The notes under the pieces are model-generated. The model was not told the origin of the DNA. It was given only the letters and a program-made list of their open reading frames with translations, and ran no database searches. Of a stretch of 32,532 nt of DNA, positions 8,832 to 17,510 are shown in pieces. A program made the translations under genes and the position numbers. Location of the stretch: positions 1-32,532 of the forward strand of contig NZ_BADT01000081.1 in the NCBI RefSeq assembly GCF_000239855.1. The letters run 5' to 3'. Position 1 is the stretch's first letter, and every line of letters begins with the position of its first letter. Origin of the DNA: Pseudoalteromonas sp. BSi20652. Its GTDB lineage: Bacteria; Pseudomonadota; Gammaproteobacteria; Enterobacterales; Alteromonadaceae.

Positions 8832-10094
8832 ATGTTGTTCCGAGGTACAATTGCCATAGCCATATTGGTTATTTCTGCTGCTAATAAAAGCTATGCAAAT
8901 GAAATTGACGTGCAATTTAGTGGTTTTGCATCCTTAACACTCAGTTACACTGACGATTCAGATATTGCCTTCGCCTCAAATTATTTAAACAAAAACGAAA
9001 CCGGTTTTTCAGTAACACGTGATTCAATTTTAGGTGGTCAGGCTAATATATCACTATCAAAAAATTGGGACTCTGTGGTTCAAGTGGTTTTACAGGATCA
9101 TACCTTCAAAAGCCTTGATAACTTCTTAGAGCTTGCTTTTGTTCGTTATCGCCCCTCGCGCCATTGGGCTATTCGTGCCGGCAGGCTAAACAGTGACCTT
9201 TATTTACTCTCTGAATATCCTTATGTCGGTTATGCCTACTTGTGGATACGCCCTCCTCATGAATACTACTCTTTTGCAAATATTGCAGGAAACTACGACG
9301 GTGTGGATATTGAATACAGCAAAGCCATTGATGAAGGCTTTTTACGTATAAAGATCGCATATGGAAGCTCTACAGCAAAGTTACAAGCATATAACAAAGA
9401 TTTTTTTATTGATTTTGATAATTTAACCACCTTTAGTGCAACCTACTCACTAGATGAATGGACCGTACGTTTCTCTTTATCTAAATCTGATTTTGGTGGC
9501 TATAAGTTGGCCTCATTGGATGAGTTTTTAGCCTTACTAGACGCTGTACCACAAAGTATATGGCCACAAGCACAAACAATATCTAACAAATTTAATACCA
9601 AAGGCCACAGTATAGAATATGCCGCGTTTGGACTTACCTACGACCATGAAAATTGGCTAATTCAATCTGAAGTAGGTATTTCAGAATCCGATTGGATTAT
9701 AGCTCCCTCAGTTTTCAGCACTTACATTAGCGCTGGGTATAGGGTAAACAATGCAATATTTTACACGAGCTTTTCAGCAGCAAAAAATCGTCACAATATC
9801 ATACAAGTAAACGACCCTGTTTTTTCACCAGGTACACCCGATCAAATTTCAGAGCCGATCCAACAGTTAGCAATTGCAACTCAAGCTGCTATTAAGGTGC
9901 CTTATGTTCATCAGCATTCAATTAACATAGGTGTAAAATGGCAACTATCGGAGCGATTAGCACTAAAAGCTCAACTAGACCGCTTTGATATTAAGCCCCA
10001 AGGCGCTGGTTTATGGAGCCTTAGTAATCCTGCAGATGTAGACAAAGGCCATAAAGTACATATGCTAAGTTTGAACGCTAGTATGGTGTTTTAA
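8832..10094 (+). CDS. Outer-membrane beta-barrel (porin-like) protein
   Basis: A 420-residue exported protein. The start at 8832 gives a good signal peptide, with cleavage near SYA-NEID; the longer 8787 start adds a hydrophobic stretch with no ribosome site. The mature part is made of alternating short strands rich in aromatic residues (FSGFASLTLSYTDD, VVQVVLQDHTF, AIRAGRL) and ends SLNASMVF, with the terminal Phe recognised by the Bam machinery. No ligand can be named. It is the first gene of a three-gene unit: the next gene starts two bases after its stop. By position it is the outer-membrane part of a signalling module with the periplasmic protein and the diguanylate cyclase. Confidence 0.78.
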   Translation: MLFRGTIAIAILVISAANKSYANEIDVQFSGFASLTLSYTDDSDIAFASNYLNKNETGFSVTRDSILGGQANISLSKNWDSVVQVVLQDHTFKSLDNFLELAFVRYRPSRHWAIRAGRLNSDLYLLSEYPYVGYAYLWIRPPHEYYSFANIAGNYDGVDIEYSKAIDEGFLRIKIAYGSSTAKLQAYNKDFFIDFDNLTTFSATYSLDEWTVRFSLSKSDFGGYKLASLDEFLALLDAVPQSIWPQAQTISNKFNTKGHSIEYAAFGLTYDHENWLIQSEVGISESDWIIAPSVFSTYISAGYRVNNAIFYTSFSAAKNRHNIIQVNDPVFSPGTPDQISEPIQQLAIATQAAIKVPYVHQHSINIGVKWQLSERLALKAQLDRFDIKPQGAGLWSLSNPADVDKGHKVHMLSLNASMVF

Positions 10095-10096
10095 CA

Positions 10097-10543
10097 ATGA
10101 TCAGCTATCGTAATTTACTTCTTTATTTGTTGCTGCCGCTTTGCCTGGTTATTGTTAGTGCTAAAGCAAAATCTACAGAATTTGTAGTGGTGGTAAACAA
10201 AAATAATACAATTAACGCTTTATCTAAACGCGAAGTGATTGATATTTATATGGGTCGCTATTTAACGTTTCCTGATGGTGAAACCTCAAAACCACTTGAT
10301 TTACCGGCGCAATCAGTATTAAAAAATGATTTTTATCTGCAACTGGTTAACAAAAATGAGCAAAAAATTAATGCTTATTGGGCAAGGTTGCTTTTCTCAG
10401 GGCGCGCAAAGCCCCCATCACCGTCAACATCCGTTGAAGACGCGTTAAAAAAAATCGCTGCATCACAATTTGCAATTGGTTATATTCCTAAATCGCAGGT
10501 TACAGACGCAGTAAAAGTGGTATATACATTTGATAAAAATTAG
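10097..10543 (+). CDS. Short PstS-like periplasmic substrate-binding protein
   Basis: A 148-residue protein with a signal peptide (cleavage near AKA-KST) followed by one lobe resembling phosphate ABC transporter binding proteins: FVVVVNKNNTINALSKREVIDIYMGR, a polar loop, then YWARLLFSG and FAIGYIPKS. It is about half the length of PstS and no transporter genes are nearby, so a sensing or adaptor role is more likely than transport. Its stop overlaps the start of the downstream diguanylate cyclase by 14 bases, implying translational coupling. My inference is that it presents a ligand to, or regulates, that cyclase. Confidence 0.72.
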   Translation: MISYRNLLLYLLLPLCLVIVSAKAKSTEFVVVVNKNNTINALSKREVIDIYMGRYLTFPDGETSKPLDLPAQSVLKNDFYLQLVNKNEQKINAYWARLLFSGRAKPPSPSTSVEDALKKIAASQFAIGYIPKSQVTDAVKVVYTFDKN

Positions 10544-12157
10544 CCAAGCACTCTACGTACGTGTTGCTCTATCAATCGCAATTGTCGCTATTGTAGTGAC
10601 GTTATTATCGTCAACACTTTCTTATTATTCGGGTCTTAAAGAAAAGAAAAACACAAATTACTTGCTCGTGCAGCAGTTAGCACAAACAATGGGAAAAACA
10701 GCCGCCATAGCAGCCTACCTAAACGATCGTGAATTGAGCCAAGAAATTATTAATGGCTTGCTAAGTAATGATTTAGTCCAAGGCGCAAGCTTAGAAGGTG
10801 AAGTAAACCCAAAAGGAGAAATGGATTTATTTATTGCAAGTGGCTCTATTAACAAAAAAAAGAAGCTGTATTAATTAAATTAGTTCACCCCTTTATAGAA
10901 GACACTTTTATAGGTGTACTCGCCATATACCCCGACGATAACTTTATTGAACAACAAGCACAGTCATCACTTATAAAAGAATTTATTTTGATGCTGATTC
11001 AATCAATCGTCATCGCTTTTTTTGTGTCACTTGTTGTACGCAAATGGCTCACTCAGCCCATTCAAAACTTAACAGACAGCTTTGCGACAATTGATCCTAC
11101 CAATCCCGAAACCATGACAATGCTACAGTTTAAGCAAGGTAAGCAAGACGAAATAAGCAGGCTAACACAAGGTATAAATGCCCTAATGCATGAGTTAAAG
11201 CTAACCATTAGTAATGAGCAATCCCTTCGTATAAAAACTCAAGAACTAGAGGCGAAATTTAGACTTATTTTTGAACAAGCCAGCGCCGGTATTTGTTTAT
11301 TAGATGACAAAAATATGATCACCACCTTTAATCCCGCGTTTAAACATTACTTTACCGTACCCGGCGAAGAAGAACTATCAACCTTGCACTTTCCTGCTTT
11401 GTTAAATAACGTTGATGAACTACAAAACCTGCTTGCAGATATACGTTGTGATAAAAACCCACCGCAAGCAACCCTAGATATAGAGTGTAAAGTGGGCCAT
11501 AAAACCATTTGGTTGCACTGCTTATTTGTAAGATTAACTGAGCAACGTGAAACAAAGCGAAGCGATCATCAAGAACACTTCGTTGAAGTAATTTTACATG
11601 ATGTAACTGAGCGCGCCGAACGCGAATTTCAAACCCGCTTTGAAGCCGATCACGACCCACTTACCGACCTACTTAATCGCCGAGCCGGTGAAAAACGCCT
11701 TAAAAAAGCACTGCGCGAGTGCATTAAACACAATCAGCACCTAGTACTAATGATGATTGATTTAGATAAGTTTAAACCCATTAACGACACCTACGGCCAC
11801 GAAGCCGGTGATAAAGTACTTATTGAAATAGCACACCGATTTAAAAAGCGTTTTAACCAAGAAACCGACATATGTATCCGCCTAGGCGGTGACGAGTTTA
11901 TAGTTGCAAGGCAAGTTAATACCTACAACAAAGCAGCAACGCGTGAGCAATCAAACGCTTTGCTAAATGAGCTACAACAAGACATTTATATTTCACAAAA
12001 TAAAACATGCGCCGTGGGTGCAAGCATTGGTATTGCAGTTGGCCCTAAAGATGGTGATGAGCTACTCGAATTAATGATCAATGGTGACAAAATGCTCTAC
12101 CACGTAAAAGAAACAGGCCGAGGGAAAATTGCATTTTATGACGAGTTTAAAAAGTAA
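10530..12157 (+). CDS. Membrane diguanylate cyclase (sensor, HAMP, PAS, GGDEF), frameshifted in an A8 run
   Basis: Synthesises c-di-GMP. The sequence splits into a frame ending at 10874 and one resuming at 10862. Adding one A to the run at 10854-10861 joins them into about 542 residues, reading ...INKKKEAVLIKLVHP. Order: TM1 (about 11-32), periplasmic sensor (about 33-150, CHASE8/YfiN-like by general shape), TM2 (about 152-172), HAMP (KWLTQPIQNLT), PAS (from FRLIFEQASAGICLLDD), then GGDEF beginning DHDPLTDLLNRRAGEKRL with an intact RLGGDEF near residue 453. The inhibitory RxxD site is not conserved (QETD). The start is a TTG overlapping the upstream gene. The break may be assembly error, mutation, or recoding. 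Confidence 0.85.
10854..10862 (+). other. A AAA AAG slippery heptamer at the cyclase frame break
   Basis: Eight A followed by G, phased so that the zero frame reads AAA AAA AAG. This is the dnaX-type heptamer, and a -1 shift enters exactly the downstream frame. The nearest Shine-Dalgarno-like sequence (AGGAG, 10814-10818) is nearly 40 bases upstream, farther than in dnaX, and no strong downstream hairpin is visible. Confidence 0.35.
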
Positions 12158-12225
12158 GATGGTGTGACTTAGATAAGAGAACACAGTTTCCTGAAGTTAT
12201 GAAAATAGTGAGTAGAAAGCTAATG

Positions 12226-12648
12226 CTATAAAGTTTTCACCACTTTCAAATAGTCTTTATTATAAAAGTACCCTGCTAAACCAAAGTAAATAACAGGACC
12301 AAAATAAGCAATTGGAAAGTGAGCATAGATACTAAGATAGATAATCGATAAAATAAAAAACAAACTAACACTAAAGCAAACAACTGCCAAAAACCTGCCT
12401 AACCAAGATATAGATTGAGCCGCAATATTTAAAACAAACAAAGCAAGAGCACTAAGTGTTATCAACACTACTGTGTTTAAATCTTTGCCATGCTCTAGAC
12501 CGTCAACGCTATAGTACATCATGTAATGAGCAAGCATAGTCAATGCTACTACTACCCAATAGCCGTAGCTGCTCCACGTTGATGAAACAAAATAGTCACT
12601 ACCAATATTAGGTGCAGGAAACGATGCTTTATATCTATTTTGGTTCAT
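12226..12648 (-). CDS. Hypothetical membrane protein with four helices
   Basis: A 140-residue protein with a short polar N-terminus (MNQNRYKASFPAPNIG) and about four hydrophobic segments, roughly residues 30-48, 58-80, 85-107 and 112-130. No conserved motif that I recognise. It is convergent with the diguanylate cyclase and monocistronic. There is no strong Shine-Dalgarno sequence before the ATG. The function is unknown; the call rests on the coherent ORF and hydrophobic pattern. Confidence 0.6.
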   Translation of the reverse strand: MNQNRYKASFPAPNIGSDYFVSSTWSSYGYWVVVALTMLAHYMMYYSVDGLEHGKDLNTVVLITLSALALFVLNIAAQSISWLGRFLAVVCFSVSLFFILSIIYLSIYAHFPIAYFGPVIYFGLAGYFYNKDYLKVVKTL

Positions 12649-12909
12649 GTAAATTCAAGTTACGCCGTTTTATATAAGATGATAGCTAGGCTTTTATTAG
12701 AAACACAAAAGGCCAAAGGACAAAAAACTATCTGTATTATTGATTTTTATCAAAAAAATTACAACTTGCTTGCACCACTAACCACAATGCAGAATAACAA
12801 TTTTACTATTAGCGATTAATCAAAGTAATAAAAAATCTATTTGAAAGAATATTGAACAATAAACTTTTCAATTGTTAGAATGCCCTACTTTTTCCCATCA
12901 AGAGATACA

Positions 12910-13611
12910 ATGGCAAACTTCAATACTCATCTTAATACTGCCGTAATCATCACAGGCTTAGCCTCAGCCAGCTTATTATCTGCAGGGCATATTGATTTAG
13001 AGGGCGCACTCTGGCTATGGTTTTTAGGCTCAATCGGCGGCTTATTACCCGACATAGATTCAGATAACTCCACATCACTCGATACTATTTTTAACTTATT
13101 TGCACTGTGCGCTGTATTACTCGTGCTGCATTACATAACCACCGAGCTCATTATTGAAATTAGTTTTATCGAGTTAATTTTAGTGCCGTTGTTGGTGTAC
13201 GGATTTATGAAATTCATTATTAGATCCATTTTTGAATGGATCACAGTCCATAGAGGGAGTTGCCACTCTTTATTATTTATACTGTTATGCGCGCTATTAA
13301 CAACGCAAGTAACGTGGCAACTTAACGACCAATCAACCACACAAGCAGCCGTCTTTGCCTGGTTAACGGGTGGGTTTATTTTAGTAGGCGGATTAATTCA
13401 TTTATTGCTGGATGAAATTTACAGTGTAGATTTAAGTAATGTCACCATTAAACGATCTTTCGGCACCGCTTTAAAAATAGCTGACTTCGATAATAAATTA
13501 ATTACAGTGTCGTCGGTTATTGCCCTAGCGGGTTTAATCTATGTTGCCCCTCCTATAAAGCAAACTATCACAGCGTTAAGTGATTGGTCTCAATTTATTT
13601 TTCTATCTTAA
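12910..13611 (+). CDS. YdjM/DUF457-type membrane-bound metal-dependent hydrolase family protein
   Basis: A 233-residue multi-pass membrane protein. The N-terminus MANFNTHLNTA, the acidic GGLLPDIDSD loop (43-52), the HRGSCHSLL motif (His114, His119) and the later LIHLLLDEI segment match the YdjM-like family, whose conserved His and Asp residues are taken as metal ligands. The second ATG (12910) was chosen because the family begins there and AGAGA lies just upstream; the frame starts ten codons earlier. The E. coli relative is in the LexA regulon, but I see no clear SOS box here. The biochemical role of the family is poorly known. Confidence 0.8.
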   Translation: MANFNTHLNTAVIITGLASASLLSAGHIDLEGALWLWFLGSIGGLLPDIDSDNSTSLDTIFNLFALCAVLLVLHYITTELIIEISFIELILVPLLVYGFMKFIIRSIFEWITVHRGSCHSLLFILLCALLTTQVTWQLNDQSTTQAAVFAWLTGGFILVGGLIHLLLDEIYSVDLSNVTIKRSFGTALKIADFDNKLITVSSVIALAGLIYVAPPIKQTITALSDWSQFIFLS

Positions 13612-13650
13612 AAAGTAGGTTTTAAGCCCTTTACAGCATGACTGACTTCA

Positions 13651-13677
13651 ATAAGTGGCTTTTTCAAAGTCACTTAT
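13651..13677 (+). terminator. Hairpin downstream of the YdjM-like gene
   Basis: Arms ATAAGTGGCTTT and AAAGTCACTTAT form a 12-base stem (one G-U) with a TTC loop. No real T tract follows, so it may be a terminator or an mRNA-stabilising hairpin. Confidence 0.5.
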
Positions 13678-13700
13678 ATCTATTGCCAGAATGCATGTAA

Positions 13701-13765
13701 AATGCCCTCTTAGTAATCTAAAAATTAATTAACAAAGAGGGTGTGAAACGCTGCGCTTTTAGAGG
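13701..13765 (+). repeat. 65-bp direct repeat, copy A
   Basis: Begins AATGCCCTCT and ends CTGCGCTTTTAGAGG. About 50 of 65 positions match copy B at 14727-14791 in an ungapped alignment; the last 15 are identical. The rest of the 13612-14004 gap is A/T-rich and holds the hairpin at 13651 and, presumably, the promoter of the gene at 14005. Confidence 0.7.
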
Positions 13766-14004
13766 CATAAATGGATTGAATCAAAGCGAGTTTTCCGATT
13801 TAAGTTTTAATTAAAATCCGTAGCTTGAGCCTATTTGTTATTAATTATTACTTTTATAGGTTTAAGTGAAATAATTAAATAGCTTTACCTGTCTTATATC
13901 GGCAAGTAGGAACGCTAATTAGTTAAAAAGCCCCACCTGTTTGATTTATTCAAATCTGTCACAGCTTTTTAAAGCATTAAATATAAAATTATAAGAGGTC
14001 CATA

Positions 14005-14607
14005 ATGGAATTTACGAATAAACGCACCATCCTAATTACAGCATCTTTATTGTTGGTGTTAGCGATATCACAGGCTATTTTTTCTGCCCTTTACAGTGCT
14101 CAAATTAGTTTTTCAAGGCAGTTTGCTTGGGGACTCGAAGCGCTAGTTTTTACTGTGCTGGTTGCCTTTGCGGGTTCTGCCATGGTTCAAGCAAAAAACG
14201 CTCAGCTAGGATGGTCAGCTATAACATTTAGTGCAGTACTTAACATAGTACAAGTGAGCATTGGTCTAACTTTGTTTTCAACATTTGGCAAAGTTGCGGG
14301 TACCGTAGAAGGCGCACAACCTTTAATTGGTGGCGTGGTTTCGTTGTCATTCATGATTTACTACGCAGCTAAAGTATTATTGGGATTAGCAGCACTTGTA
14401 TTTGGCCTGTCTTTTATCGCTAAAGGTGGCAAAGCAATTGGCGGCCTTACAGCCCTAGCAGGCGGTGTTGCAATGTTAGCCAATGGTATTTTAATTACCT
14501 TTGGTCGTGATGGATTTCTGCCATCAGCTGTTGCTGGCGCTTCAGGCATGATTGCAACGTTACTTTTAGCAATCTGTTTAATAAGCCTTTACCGTAAACA
14601 AGACTAA
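14005..14607 (+). CDS. Hypothetical multi-pass membrane protein
   Basis: A 200-residue protein that is almost entirely hydrophobic, with about six predicted helices; Gly/Ala-rich ones occur near residues 125-175. It ends in a short basic tail (SLYRKQD). AGAGG lies seven bases before the ATG. I do not recognise a family motif. It has its own terminator at 14651. The gene, with its terminator, lies between the two copies of a 65-bp direct repeat (13701 and 14727), which suggests that the segment may have been mobile or duplicated as a unit. Confidence 0.65.
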   Translation: MEFTNKRTILITASLLLVLAISQAIFSALYSAQISFSRQFAWGLEALVFTVLVAFAGSAMVQAKNAQLGWSAITFSAVLNIVQVSIGLTLFSTFGKVAGTVEGAQPLIGGVVSLSFMIYYAAKVLLGLAALVFGLSFIAKGGKAIGGLTALAGGVAMLANGILITFGRDGFLPSAVAGASGMIATLLLAICLISLYRKQD

Positions 14608-14650
14608 GGCTTAATACCTTACAAATAATGTGCTCATTTAAATAAAGTAT

Positions 14651-14691
14651 AAACATCGGCGTGTGTTAGAGATGCTAATTCGCCGATGTTT
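14651..14691 (+). terminator. Rho-independent terminator
   Basis: Perfect 11-base arms AAACATCGGCG / CGCCGATGTTT around a 19-base loop, followed by TTAC, 44 bases after the membrane protein gene. Confidence 0.75.
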
Positions 14692-14726
14692 TACGTTTAG
14701 AGCATTCGCCTAGTGTACTTCAAATT

Positions 14727-14791
14727 AATGCCCTATTTCGTAAACTAAGATTAATTCACAAAGAGGATATGAGGCGCTGCGCTTTTAGAGG
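14727..14791 (+). repeat. 65-bp direct repeat, copy B
   Basis: Same orientation and length as copy A (13701-13765), 1,026 bases downstream. It begins AATGCCCTAT and ends CTGCGCTTTTAGAGG. It lies in the gap between the membrane protein gene and the OLD-family nuclease. Confidence 0.7.
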
Positions 14792-14834
14792 TTATATCAA
14801 AAGCTTTTAACCGACTCATATTTTGATGTATGAA

Positions 14835-14901
14835 GTCAAGATTTGACCCCTTAGCTTCCGCATGATGGGGGGTGTGGGGGCTGGAGGTTAGAGACCTCCG
14901 G
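14835..14901. repeat. REP-like intergenic palindromic element
   Basis: Contains the small palindrome GTCAA-GAT-TTGAC (14835-14847), a G-rich stretch, and the hairpin CTGGAGGT-TAGAG-ACCTCCGG (14881-14901). It differs in base composition from its A/T-rich surroundings. The layout resembles REP elements dispersed by RAYT transposases in marine gammaproteobacteria; no transposase gene is in this window. It abuts the 3' end of the OLD nuclease gene. Confidence 0.55.
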
Positions 14902-14914
14902 CTACCCGATTATG

Positions 14915-16670
14915 TCACTTTAACTCTCGAGTTATCTTGGTCATCATTTTCCTTATTCTCGAAAATGAATATGGCCAATTATTAGTATCCAAGCTTTCAA
15001 ATACTGTAATTATTCGATCAATTTTTTTAATTCCCTTCCTCATACCAGTTAGCTCTTGGACATTTCTTTTTACCACTGGGAGTTTTAATAGATCATAATA
15101 TGTTTGTTGTGCTTTATTAACAGCAACAAGATCAAGATCTAAACTATAACGCATTGATATTACGTTATGTTTTTCTAGTATATTTAAAACCGCAGTATGA
15201 TTAGAATTCACTTTGCTCAATATTTCTAGTCTATCGGCTTCACTTGGGACTAATTTCTTTACCAAGCCTTCATCTTTGTATTCTTCTTTGTATTGAGGAA
15301 AGCCTTGATTATTAAGACTTATTGCATAATCATCGTTTAAATATGGTACAAAGAAATCCTTATCTAAAATAATTAAGAATGGTATATCTAATTCATTTAG
15401 TAGATGAATCGTATACTTTGCCTTATCAACACCTTCTAAGTTCAAATATGAAAGCCCATTCGTTTCAAAATCGAACCCAGATGAATGACCAATGCGCTTA
15501 ATGATCTCAACTTCATTTTTACTTTCGGTAACAACAACATAACTGGAAAAGAAAAAGTCACTGTTTCTATACCTATGAAATTGATAGTACTTGAAATCAT
15601 CCAAATCATATTTTTCAAAAAAGTTAGCTGGTAACCTATTAACAACACTAACAAAGCCTCTATTCTTACAAGGTACCTTTTTAAATGAAACTATTTCTGT
15701 GTGATCTACTTGATCTACCATTTGTGATGAGTGAGTAGTAAAGAATAACTGTAATATATTTACTGTTTCTACTAACTTTTTAAAGTAGCCAATAAGCTCC
15801 TTTTGCGCCTGAGGGTGCAAATTTGTTTCAGGCTCTTCAAGGCCAATAATAATATTTTCGTCTCTTGCCTTACCTAATAGGTTATATAGTGAGATTATCG
15901 TAAGACTTTGAATACCTGAGCCACATTCAATCAATGGGTGGCTTAATCCAGATTCCTCTATAGAAATTGAAACATCTGAAAGAAAGTCTTTATAGCTAAT
16001 ATCTTTAGAGTATTTTATTTTAATTTCAAATGGTTTATCTACAGGAAACTCGGCTTTAGCATCTACAGCGATTTTATTTAGTGCAGTAGTTTCCAAATAA
16101 GTAATTGCATTTCGAAATTTCACCGTGTAATTATCACGTGTAACCGTAGCTTCTTTCATTTTTTCTTCTACGAGAAGCTGTAAAACACTATTCTCCATTA
16201 ACTCAAGTGCTCTAGCATCACGGTTAGGAGGAATGAGAATGAACTCTATCTGCTTTTTTATTTCATTTATGCATTCATTATCAGTTACCCAGCTATTTCC
16301 AGATTTATACTTAATCGTTCTTTTACAGCCTTTTGCACTAAGTTGAATGCTAGACTCAATCATTATTTTATTGTTGTTTATTAATTTATCTGGGGTTTTT
16401 TCTACATCAAAATTATCAAAATGAACCTCAATTTTAGCAATAGATCTAGTTGCAAAAGTATGCACTCCAGATAAGAATGATTGCTCTTCTTTTTTCATAA
16501 TTAAAAAAAACGTTCAGTGCACGAAGTAAGCACGATTTTCCAGAGTTATTCTGACCAACTATTGCATTAATGGAGCTAATCCAAATATCTGTCTTTTTCA
16601 ATAGATCGGAACTTTTTAATTTATTATTCTTGATATTTTCATAGAACCCTAGAAATTGAGATAGTGACAT
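14915..16670 (-). pseudogene. OLD-family ATPase/TOPRIM nuclease, apparent frameshift
   Basis: A putative ATP-dependent endonuclease related to phage P2 Old and to Gabija GajA. The 5' frame (from ATG 16670) carries Walker A GQNNSGKSC. The 3' frame carries the SGIQSL signature, Walker B GLEEPETNLHP, FFTTHSSQ, and a TOPRIM domain with VVTESKNEVEII and IILDKD. Removing one A from the run of six (16490-16495) joins the frames as FFNYEKEEQSFLSG, giving about 584 residues, normal for the family. The T8 run at 16503-16510 is the other candidate site. All catalytic motifs are kept, so the break is recent or an assembly error. No gajB-like helicase or other partner is adjacent. A defence role is inference. 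Confidence 0.85.
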
Positions 16671-16684
16671 AACAGCTTATTGAA

Positions 16685-16699
16685 CCCCCACTTTGGGGG
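16685..16699 (-). promoter_or_regulatory. G/C hairpin just upstream of the OLD gene start
   Basis: CCCCCA-CTT-TGGGGG forms a six-base stem with a triloop whose edge is 14 bases before the ATG at 16670. It stands out in A/T-rich DNA and would fold in the 5' leader. The start itself has no good Shine-Dalgarno sequence. It could influence translation or mark an insertion boundary. Confidence 0.35.
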
Positions 16700-16771
16700 A
16701 TTATAACACCCCAAAACGGCGTATATTACGTTGTTCGATAATTACACCAAACAACTCGTTTATAAACAGAC

Positions 16772-16804
16772 AATAACAAAGGCTACTCAGTAGCCTTTGT
16801 TATT
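16772..16804. terminator. Long perfect hairpin, likely bidirectional terminator
   Basis: Fifteen-base perfect arms, with core AACAAAGGCTAC / GTAGCCTTTGTT around a TCA loop. It lies about 120 bases beyond the 3' end of the cold-shock fusion gene and before the OLD gene promoter region, insulating the two minus-strand genes. Confidence 0.65.
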
Positions 16805-16922
16805 TAACCCCAAAACGACTTTTAATGATGTTATGGGACAAAACTTACATAAGCTTTATTTATACACAGCTATTAATTAATTCTATTTTTATTTAAAGCT
16901 GAAAGCTTTATACCCCTAGCCT

Positions 16923-17510
16923 TTAAAACCGAGAATCATTTTCACAAGGTTTTCCATCCCCATCACCATCCATTTTTGTATTCGGGCAGTTATTAATAAA
17001 AAATACAGCCTCTTCGCGTGAGCGCATTTCAGTACAATATTGCCTGCCATCACACGTAAAATTTTGCGTGTTTTTAGGAATAACGACTTTTGGGTATTTT
17101 TCATCAAAGGTGGCTAAATCGTCATTAGTAATAACAGGTGTTTGGCTGCTTGAGTGAGCGTTGTATTTATTAATCGCGTAAAAGCAAAGTGCGGCAATAA
17201 GCGCAATTGATGCAACTTTACCTAAAAAGCTACTGGCAAAATTAGATTTTGCGATACGGTGTGGCTGTTGTGTGTGTTTTTGATAAGGTGCTTTAAGCTC
17301 TGCAACGCCTTCTATGCGGCAGTTAATTGCTTTGGTTTTACCGTCGGGCTGCGTTGCAACTTCAAAATAAATGGTGTCGCCCACTTTAGGTTTGCGGCTC
17401 ATGTGTTTGAGCGCTGATATGTGTATAAATGTGTCGTGTTCTAGGGTGTCTGATTTAATAAAACCAAAACCTTTGTCTGTTTTCCACGACTTTAACAATC
17501 CTTTGTTCAT
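16923..17510 (-). CDS. Cold-shock domain / TM / Excalibur domain fusion
   Basis: A 195-residue protein in three parts. Residues 1-70 are a cold-shock domain with RNP1-like KGFGFI (13-18) and TFIHISAL (27-34), which binds single-stranded nucleic acid. Residues 96-114 form one membrane helix. Residues 151-190 are an Excalibur-type domain with paired cysteines (CDGRQYC and NNCPNTK) and the calcium-loop-like DGDGDGKPCE. The expected topology puts the RNA-binding domain in the cytoplasm and the Excalibur domain in the periplasm. Many marine bacteria carry CSD proteins fused to membrane domains, but the function is unknown. AGGTAG precedes the ATG. Monocistronic. Confidence 0.88.
   Translation of the reverse strand: MNKGLLKSWKTDKGFGFIKSDTLEHDTFIHISALKHMSRKPKVGDTIYFEVATQPDGKTKAINCRIEGVAELKAPYQKHTQQPHRIAKSNFASSFLGKVASIALIAALCFYAINKYNAHSSSQTPVITNDDLATFDEKYPKVVIPKNTQNFTCDGRQYCTEMRSREEAVFFINNCPNTKMDGDGDGKPCENDSRF

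Noticed and set aside
14361-14549. Minus-strand ORF inside the membrane protein gene at 14005
   Set aside because: Antisense shadow of an Ala/Gly-rich coding region; no ribosome site and no independent support.
14915-16670. Complete Gabija defence system
   Set aside because: The nuclease is GajA-like in architecture, but no UvrD-like gajB gene is next to it; the neighbours are a REP-like element and a cold-shock fusion gene.
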